Positions 56,905 through 64,000 of a DNA stretch of 64,000 nt are shown here, in pieces. The number at the start of each line of letters is the position of its first letter. The stretch's first letter is position 1. The notes below the pieces were generated by a model. It was given only the letters and a program-made list of their open reading frames with translations, had not been told where the DNA came from and ran no database searches. The stretch spans positions 314,486 through 378,485 of the forward strand of contig WTPW01000294.1 in NCBI GenBank assembly GCA_009809945.1. Direction: 5' to 3'. The DNA comes from Gigaspora margarita. Lineage: Eukaryota; Glomeromycota; Glomeromycetes; Diversisporales; Gigasporaceae. A program made the translations under genes and the position numbers.

Positions 56905-58089
56905 AACCCTTGGCTAAGTAAGTTTTTATAAACATCTTATTAAGTAGTGCCTTGAAATAGGTTTAGATAAACATTTTTGATATTTTTCATATTTTTACTT
57001 TTCATATTTTTTGTTATTGTTTTTGTTTAGTTAAACTGATATGCAATGATCTTCTTTGTGTTATACAAAAATAGTTACTATATAATTTTTTTGCATTTTA
57101 ATTGGCTTTTAGGTCTAAGATATTATAATTAGATATCTCTGGCCAGAAATGTCTAGAATTACCCTAAGGGAAGTATAAAAAATTAGGCAATTTTTTAGAG
57201 AGGTGGAGGTAAAAAAAAAAAGGCAAATTATATATAAAAAATCTGACTATTTATATATTAAGAGAGAAGAAAGAGGAGTAGGCATCTGATAAAAAATAAT
57301 CATATGATTAATAAGCCCTAACTAGAATAAATAAAAGTAAAATTGCTTTGATAATTATAAATATATATTCTGTATCAATCAAAAATTTTGTCAATTTTTA
57401 ATTAATGTTATTGCTAATATTAAAGATCATATAACATTTTGGTCCAAAAATTGCAGATTAAAAAATTTTAAACCAAATATTTGTTTTGCTATAAATCAGT
57501 TATAACTCAAAATCTGTATAAAAAACAACCTTTAGTGTTCTAACTAAAAGCTTTTCTTGAACAATTTTGCTAATGCACCTACTATTATTTGACTATATTG
57601 TAATTACAAACTCTGACTTAAACAAAGATAAGTTCAATGACTACTTAGTATTATTATCAAAACTATTTGACCAATAAATAAATTCTTTAAGTTCATTTAT
57701 ATTAGAGTTAGTGTCTAGAATTTAAAGATTAGAAGGTTATATAGTAAAATTGTTTAGAAAAAATTTTTGTTAGTGCATAAAATGCTTTTTAAGTTCATTT
57801 AAAATTTTCCAATTAGCAATTTCCAGACCAAAATATTATGTGATATTTAGTATTAGCTATTACAATTAATATGAATTTTTACTAATTAAAGAATAAAATC
57901 TGAAAATAAGCTACTTTTTTTGGGTCATCTAAAGCTGTGTACAGTTACAAGACATGGAATCAATAAAATTGTTTGTTTTAATCAACACAAATCATTCTGA
58001 TAAAAAAAAGCAAAAAAACATAGAATATAAGAAAACTAATAATAACAATAACAACTAACAATAACAATATTTGAACTAAAAATAAAAAT
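56905..58089. other. AT-rich, no gene seen
   Basis: No convincing ORF or bounded element. ATAAAATCTGAAAATAAGCT at 57894-57913 is an isolated end like that at 56399. AATAACAATAACAACTAACA microsatellite-like sequence is at 58042-58066. Confidence 0.4.
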
Positions 58090-58385
58090 TTAAGCATCTT
58101 TTCTTCAAATTTCAAGTAAAATAAAAGCAATACCACTGGTTTAATGTATTTAGGTTTTAAACAAGTTTATCTAATGTATTAAGTTAGAATTAATTAGTAA
58201 AATTTTGTGAATCATTAGATTTTATAGAATTTTGTTAATAAAATTCTATAAAATCTTATAATTTACAAAATTTTATTTCTAACTCTATGCACTAGGTAAA
58301 CTTGCACTGAGCTTTAAAATACATTAAATCAACAATATTGTTTTTATTTTACTTAAAATTTGGAGAAAAGATACTTAAATTTGAC
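58090..58385. mobile_element. MITE copy, uninterrupted relative of 58422-59190
   Basis: TTTAAGCATCTTTTCTTCAA and ATTTCAAGTAAAATAAAAGC on the left are inverted at 58335-58385. Inside, TAAACAAGTTTATCTAATGT / TGCACTAGGTAAACTTGCAC and GTTAGAATTAATTAGTAAAA / TAATTTACAAAATTTTATTT form a second inverted repeat of the GTGCTGAACAAGTTTACTTA family. The site GAATTAATTAGTAAAATTTT at about 58187 is the empty equivalent of the insertion at 58517. Confidence 0.65.
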
Positions 58386-58421
58386 TTTTTTGATCAAAAA
58401 TCCAAAATTATATATTAATTC

Positions 58422-59190
58422 TCCAAATTTCAAGTAAAATAAAAATAATTATGCCAATTTGATGTATTTTTAGATGCTGAACATGTTTATTTAGTGCATA
58501 AAGTTAGAATTAATTAATTGATAATCCACCTGTCAACTGGAGAGTGATAATAGTATAATGTGATGCAGATCACATATAAAAATCACTATAGGCAAAATGT
58601 GGCATGCTTCTATCTAAAAAAATTTACTAGTTAATGATACATGCCCACTAATTGAAAGTTATAGAGCTCATTGAGACGCATCTAATAGTAGTTAGATCAT
58701 CCAAATCGGCTCAGTGGATAGTGAGATATCATCAAAAAACTATTGTCTGACTATATAAAATCTCTATATAAACAAATATTGTTTACATAAAGATTTTATG
58801 TAGCTAGCCAATCATTTTTTGATGATATCTCACCATTCACTAGGCCAATATAGATGATCTAAACACTGTTAGATGCACCTCAATGAGCTCTACAACTTTC
58901 AATTAGTAGACATGTATTATTAACTTAGTAAATTTTTTTTAGATAGAAGCATGCCACATTTCGCCTATAGTGATTTTTATATATGATCTGCATCACATTA
59001 TACTATGATCACTCTCCAGTTGACTGGCAGATTATCAATTAATAAAAATTTGTGTATTATAAGATTTTATAAAATTTTATTAATAAAATTTTATAAAATT
59101 TTATGATTTATAAAATTTTACTAATTAATTCTAACTTCATGCACTAAGTAAACTTGTTAAGCATCAAAAAATACATATTAATAGTATTTA
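58422..59190. mobile_element. MITE copy split by a palindromic MITE
   Basis: The left part (58422-58516: CTCCAAATTTCAAGTAAAAT, GATGCTGAACATGTTTATTT, AAAGTTAGAATTAATTA) and right part (59040-59190: AATAAAAATTTGTGTATTAT, AAGTAAACTTGTTAAGCATC) together match 58110-58330. The 523 bp between are the element at 58517. Confidence 0.65.
58517..59039. mobile_element. 523-bp fully palindromic MITE, TA duplication
   Basis: The element is flanked by TA at 58515-58516 and 59040-59041 and starts ATTGATAATCCACCTGTCAA; its right end is GATTATCAAT. The two halves (about 259 bp each) are near-perfect inverses right up to the centre AATAT at about 58776: CTGGAGAGTGATAATAGTAT, GATGCAGATCACATATAAAA, GGCATGCTTCTATCTAAAAA, GTTATAGAGCTCATTGAGAC, GAGATATCATCAAAAAACTA all have partners. 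No ORF. TA target suggests Tc1/mariner-like movement. Confidence 0.85.
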
Positions 59191-59274
59191 GACTATTTAA
59201 TAATGTCCTAGTTTTAGCATGACTGTGTCATGTAGCTATTCTAATTTTGGTGATCTTTCTGTACAGGTTCATTT

Positions 59275-59972
59275 TGAAATACCAGGAATGTAGTATGAAG
59301 TACAAAATGAATAGTTCAGTTCGAGTTTTGCATTCATTAGCAAAATCTGGAATCTGATTGGACACTCTGATAATTTATGAATGTTAGCTTATCAAATATA
59401 GCTAAGCCAGAATACCTAAAGCAATCCAGTCAAATCTAGTACCAGGAACATAGTACAAAGTACGAAGTACAGTCTACTCCTGCTATAGTCATACTGTCTG
59501 GCAGAAACCTAATGTGAATATAGTGAGAGAAACATAATAATAGTCACATTATATGATTATAACGAGAGTTAATTTTATATTACTGCAAATAATTGGAATA
59601 TAGTCATAAGAAAATGTAACTATTGCAAGTGTGACTATTGTGTGAGTAGACTGTATATAGTTTAGTTCATACATTGCATTCATCCACAAAATTTTGACTC
59701 TTATTGTTAGAAATGTGATTATACTATTTAAATCCAATTAAGACCGGTTTGACCATATAAAAAAATTGAATCAGTTTTAAACTCTAAGATGATTTATGCT
59801 AGGGAATGTGTATGATGCTTTTAAAGTTACAAAATCTTATGTTAGGTAAGGGTCATACCCAAAGGAGTGCTATATCAAAGTGTGCATGCATAAAAATTTA
59901 CCAGGAACATAGTACAAAGTATGAAGTGTATGGCTCTACTCGAGTTTTGTATTTGTATACAAAATCTGGATG
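59275..59972 (+). repeat. Three direct copies of a CCAGGAA...AAATCTGG repeat
   Basis: Copies begin CCAGGAATGTAGTATGAAGT (about 59281), CCAGGAACATAGTACAAAGT (about 59443) and CCAGGAACATAGTACAAAGT (about 59901). Copies 1 and 3 continue with CGAGTTTTGYATTTRT and end AAAATCTGG. Copy 2 is interrupted by the MITE at 59470-59653. The ORF at 59806-60012 overlaps copy 3 and shows no domain. Confidence 0.65.
59470..59653. mobile_element. Tc1/mariner-like MITE, TA duplication
   Basis: TA (59468) CAGTCTACTCCTGCTATAGT ... TGACTATTGTGTGAGTAGAC TG TA (59654): inverted CAGTCTACTC tips with a TA duplication. Further inner inverted words include ATAGTCACATTATATG-type sequence. 184 bp. The two sibling repeats at 59281 and 59901 lack it. 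Confidence 0.8.
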
Positions 59973-61240
59973 CTTTAGTAGTATAGTGATTTACAAAATT
60001 CAGCTGATTTAACTAATCAGAGATATGCCTGCAGCAGTTCAGTTAAATCATATCCGCCAATTTGGAAAATTGGGCCTTAAAATTAGTCCCCAAAATATTT
60101 ATGGATCTACAAAAAATCACATGTTGATTGGATGTGAATAAAAATTGTACCCCAAAATCACATGTAAATTCGTTGACTCATCCAAAAGTATATTAAAATA
60201 TACATTAAACCCATAAGTCCACTTCAAAACCCATGAGCATAATTAAAAAAAGGTTGAAATTAGCAAAAAGTAATAGAGATCACGTAAGTACTAAGTTATT
60301 TTAAATAATATTTTTATATTTAATATTTATATTTTAAAAATTTAAACTTACAAGATTTTTATAACACTATACGTTTTAATTTTTGAATTTATACAGTATA
60401 ACGAACTTGAAATAAAAATTTATATATAGCATAAGAAAAATCTTTGTATAATTGTCTGTTATAAATTTAAGTGCTTTTTAAAGCATAATATCTTATTAAT
60501 AAAAAATTGTCTTCATATAAAATTAATAAAATAAGAAACATGTTAGAAGAAACATTTAGAGATACATGTTAGTAAGTATAATAATCATTAATTTGTTGAC
60601 AAATTTAAAGTAAATTATTCAAATTTATTAATATTATTTTATTTTATTTGTATTAATAATATAATCACTTTGGGGTAGTGCTCTTGGAACATATAATTGT
60701 TATCAAAAATAGGCAATACAATTGAATTATAGGATATTAAAAATTATTATTAAGAATCTATTAGAGTCGAGAAGAATAGAAAGCATTTAAATAATGCATT
60801 ATATGGAATCAGCAAATATTGATCAATGATAAGTTCACAAGCTTAAGTATATTATTTATCTTATATCAGTTCTATACTTTTTTATTAACTAATAGCATTA
60901 TTTCATTTCAAAATGTGATTTAAAGAATAGTCACCTTTTTTTTGCTTCTATTTTACTGAAGACAACAATAAAAATATGGAGTAAAACAAGGTAGTCTGCT
61001 CAAGCAACGATCGCAATCATTATTTCGATTAATTGTAATAATTGAGCATTATCTCAATTACTATCAAAACACATTGAGGGAGTTGCTTGAGAATATGATG
61101 CTAAAAATATTGAAGCATTTGTATTTAAAATTTTTAATTGGCAGTGATCATCATCATAACAAAAGTAAAATACTGGTGGTGATAATCACAGATTTTTTTT
61201 TTAAATTTTCATGCTTAATAATTTTATTTTTTTTTGGATT
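59973..61240. other. AT-rich, no gene seen
   Basis: A GCCAATTTGGAAAATTGGGC near-palindrome at 60056-60075 and two CCCCAAAATATTT / CCCCAAAATCACATG words near 60090 and 60155 suggest a MITE remnant at about 60055-60180. The rest is AT-rich without open frames. Confidence 0.4.
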
Positions 61241-62050
61241 TTTTTGTCGTTGATATCGTCCACTTTGGTATAAGTTTTTTGTCATTTGCGTTGTATCTTG
61301 GAGTTTCTTTCGTTGGTGTCATCCATTTTGGTACTCTTTCATTAATGATGTGTTATCTAAGCTTTTGTCATAATTGGCATATTCAAGTTTAGAGTCTCTT
61401 TCTTTGCTTGGGCTTTGAATTTCTTAATTGTACAGCTAAGTATTTGCTTCTTTTTTTTGCTTTCATTGTTGTATTCGTCTAGTACTGATTCTTTTCAAGT
61501 TTATTATAGGTTGCTTTTTTGATATATATTCATTGTTTCATCGTTGAAGTCTAGTTTTTTTTGCATAGTGTATTTATTATTTTGTTCACTTTTGTCGTTT
61601 CTGGCATATTCAAGTTTAGAGTTCTTTCATCGCTAGTGTGTTACTTGGAGCTTTGAATCTCAATTATACAGCTAAGTATTCACTTTTTTTTTTTGCTTTC
61701 ATGTCATGTTCGTCTAGTACTAATTCTTTTCAGGTTTATGGTAGGCCGCTTTTTTGGATACATTCGTTGTTTTGTCATTTAAGTCAGGTTTATTTCACTT
61801 AGTATATTTATTATTTTGTTCATATCATCTAGGCTTTTGTTATTGTTGGTGCATTCAAGTTTAGAGTCTCTCCTTCATCACTAGTATGTTACTTGGGGCT
61901 TTGAATCTTTTTGTCTTCATTAGGTTTATGGTATAGTGCATTATTGGATATATTCGCCATTTTGTTAATTTTTTTGTGTAATGTTTGATACTTAGTTTAT
62001 TATTTTGTTCAATGTCTGTGTGATAGGCTTTTGTAGTTTTTGATTTTCAT
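61240..62050 (+). repeat. T/G-rich tract with about three 227-245 bp tandem units
   Basis: GGCATATTCAAGTTTAGAGT starts at 61376 and 61603 and as GTGCATTCAAGTTTAGAGTC at 61848. Units also share GGGCTTTGAATCTC, CAGCTAAGTATT, TTCGTCTAGTACTGATTC, TTTTCAGGTTTATGGTAGGC and TATTTATTATTTTGTTCA. The plus strand is poor in A and C, as at 4755-6480, and has no significant ORF. Confidence 0.7.
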
Positions 62051-62173
62051 GATGTTTTTGTTGGGATTTAGTAGTTAGATAATTAACTTTAGGGTAGGAT
62101 TAGAATTAAGATTGGTTTAGAGTTTTAATATTAGAGAAAGGAGCAGAGTGGAGGTAACAGCTGTAACAAACGA

Positions 62174-62229
62174 CTACAGAGTGAGCGAAGTAAACTCTGT
62201 AGATGTTGCTGAGCGTAAGTGAAGCAACA
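62174..62229. repeat. Twin hairpins with related loops
   Basis: CTACAGAGT/ACTCTGTAG (62174-62202) encloses GAGCGAAGTAA; two bases later TGTTGCT/AGCAACA (62204-62229) encloses GAGCGTAAGTGA. The loops are variants of each other while the stems differ in sequence but not in form. Confidence 0.6.
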
Positions 62230-63011
62230 CAAAGTGTATAAATTATGTAAATGATATATAGAATTGTCTAAAAATATTAAATAAATAATTTTCAATAAAA
62301 AATGTCTTATAAGTTATATGTAATTATTATGATTTAATTATCATTTTAATATAACCAATCAATAGTTTTTAATACTATCATGTGATACTAGTAATTATTA
62401 TAGCCGGTTATGGTCAAAAATAAATATATTTCGATTTGTAAAAACAATAATTTCTAAATAGTAATAATAATAAAGATGTTTGTTCATGCATCATTGCAAT
62501 TAATATTTTAATTAATTGTAATACTTGAGCACCGCATGATCATAAATTAATCATATTGAAGAAAAATTAATCATATTGGAGAAAATACATTAGCATATTT
62601 CAATCATATTATCATCCATGTTATCAGTTTTCAATATCTATACTATCAGTTCTCAATGTGGTCTAATTAATAATGGCATAATAGTTACTAGATAATCATA
62701 TTGAGCGTGCTGAGAGCATCTCTTTCAATGTGATTGGCTAGTTATATAGATCATGCACAAGTACTACAATTAATTAATCTTTATGGTAATTTTCATGTTG
62801 AGCAACTCTAAAATAAAAAAACATCTCAGACCATCTTTTTTTCATCATGATAATGAACTCGCTTGATTGAATAATTATGTAATATTATGCATTGATGAAT
62901 AACAATCAAATCCAAGATAAAATCTTTGCTCATTAATAGATAATAAATGAAGTTTACAAACAGAAAGTTGAATAAAAATTTTTTATGAACCGATCATCTC
63001 ATTATAATGAG
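62230..63011. other. AT-rich, no gene seen
   Basis: No ORF. Contains ATTGAAGAAAAATTAATCAT-type short duplications near 62555-62580 and TTTCAATATCTATACTATCAGTT / AGTTCTCAATGTGG words near 62625-62660. Confidence 0.4.
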
Positions 63012-63019
63012 ATGACTTG

Positions 63020-63554
63020 TAGTGATTCAAATCGATGAAAATTTTTTAATCAATTAGTTGATAGATCATTTATCCAACTAATCGATTAGTTGAATAAATA
63101 ATAAATGAAACTTGGTAAAAAACACAAAAGGTAGCAACTAGAGGTTGGAACCGGTTTTAAAATTTTGGGGTTATCACATCAAAATTCGGGTTTATCACAC
63201 CAAAATTTGGGTTTATCACATAATTTATTAGTAATTGATGTGATAAACCTGAATTTTTGTGTAATAAACCCGAATTTTGATGTAATAAACCCAAATTTTT
63301 AAAACCAGTTCCAACCTCTAGTAGCAACTGAAATAGCCGGGGTGATATTCTTATATGATCGGTTGATTAAGTGACCAATTGTCTAGTCTATGAATTGACT
63401 AATCAACTAGTCAATTAATCAATTAGTTGGCCAATTGACTAATCGATTAGTCGACTAATCAATTAATCGACTAAGTTGGGTCTGTAAAATTCAAATCAAT
63501 TAGTTGTCAACTTTACAACTAATCGATTAATTCAATTTTTGATTCGTATCGCTA
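63020..63554. mobile_element. hAT-like MITE hosting another hAT-like MITE
   Basis: The left end is TAGTGATTCAAATCGATGAA, the right end (inverted) TAGCGATACGAATCAAAAAT. ATGACTTG (63012-63019) and GTGACTTG (63555-63562) flank it, an 8-bp duplication with one mismatch. Subterminal DNA is packed with ATCGATTAGTTG and CAACTAATCGAT words. The element at 63139-63320 is inserted in it; without it the host is about 345 bp. Confidence 0.7.
63139..63320. mobile_element. hAT-like MITE with exact 8-bp duplication
   Basis: GTAGCAAC lies at 63131-63138 and 63321-63328. The ends TAGAGGTTGGAACCGGTTTT / AAAACCAGTTCCAACCTCTA are inverted with one mismatch. The 182-bp interior repeats GGGTTTATCACATCAAAATT and its inverse and so folds completely. 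The tip fits hAT termini. Confidence 0.85.
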
Positions 63555-63597
63555 GTGACTTGTACTAATTTTATATGTAAATAAAATCATTATATTA

Positions 63598-64000
63598 TTT
63601 TTTTTTTTTTTGGCAATCCTGCCTTTATTGACTAAAGAATATATATAATCTAATACAAAGGTTTTCAACTATTGCATTAAACCCTTCTTTTTCTACAATA
63701 AAGACTCACCCGGCTGCTTTGAAGTGCCCAGATGCGATCTACCGCAGCAACCTTTTTCCTATCCTTAGGACTTCAACTTGCTGAAGGTACTCCCTTGGGT
63801 CAGTGGACGGTGGTTGCTAGCCTTGTCAAGATTGCATTTATGTTCGTTTAATTAGTGGTCTGTAGAGACCAGACCACCTAGGTTTCACATTAGTTTGGAT
63901 CAAATTTGTTATCTGTTCCTCTACCCTAGACCATACTATGTTCTTTTCTGCCATGTGTTCTATAGTTACTCACTCAGCAGACTTTTTGCCTGGCTCCTTC
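63598..64000 (-). mobile_element. 3' end of a poly(A) retroelement, cut by window edge
   Basis: A T run at 63596-63612 followed by GGCAATCCTGCCTTTATTGA and then GC-richer, non-repetitive sequence (63660-64000) is what a LINE or SINE 3' end on the minus strand looks like: ...TCAATAAAGGCAGGATTGCC-A(n). AATAAA sits about 15 bases before the tail. No frame is open through it, so this is the 3' UTR of a LINE, a SINE body or a truncated copy. The rest lies outside the window. Confidence 0.5.

Overview
This window looks like nuclear DNA of an arbuscular mycorrhizal fungus (Glomeromycotina, Rhizophagus-like). That placement is inferred from gene content and texture: very AT-rich DNA, a F-box protein with 28-residue leucine-rich repeats, decayed Sel1-repeat genes, a secreted chymotrypsin-fold protease relative with a long propeptide, and a FAR1-like MULE transposase with a SWIM zinc finger. 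No rRNA, functional tRNA, CRISPR or bacterial operon was seen. One base is ambiguous (N at 25021).

Genes are few. The only long intact gene is the F-box/LRR protein (34695-36530, +). A secreted S1-protease relative (22325-23709, +) has lost two of its three catalytic residues and changes frame once. A short two-helix membrane protein (29356-29832, +) is plausible. An isolated signal-peptide-like exon ends in a consensus splice donor (21816-21891). Broken genes are a MULE/SWIM transposase (14320-17049, -), two Sel1 remnants (about 31790-32240 and 37851-38042, -), an unrecognised family member (41220-42160, +) and a small Cys-rich fragment (53201-53404, +).

Most of the rest is miniature inverted-repeat elements (MITEs), large foldbacks and tandem repeats. 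Several have exact ends from target-site duplications: 8-bp, hAT-like (566, 9208, 27895, 48207, 63020, 63139); 9-10-bp, Mutator-like (6582, 13823, 56471); TA, Tc1/mariner-like (52310, 58517, 59470). A solo LTR (1760-2579) splits a 145-bp minisatellite. A tRNA-headed SINE (12814-13357) has a 13-bp target duplication.

Nesting is the dominant theme, and several insertions have an empty-site relative in the same window: the SINE (compare 11750), the 523-bp palindrome at 58517 (compare 58190), and the Tc1/mariner-like MITE at 59470 (compare 59290 and 59910). The 42.8-47.7 kb region is a set of nested inverted repeats. The relatively repeat-poor part is about 18.5-22 kb and 26.8-36.5 kb, where the likely host genes sit.
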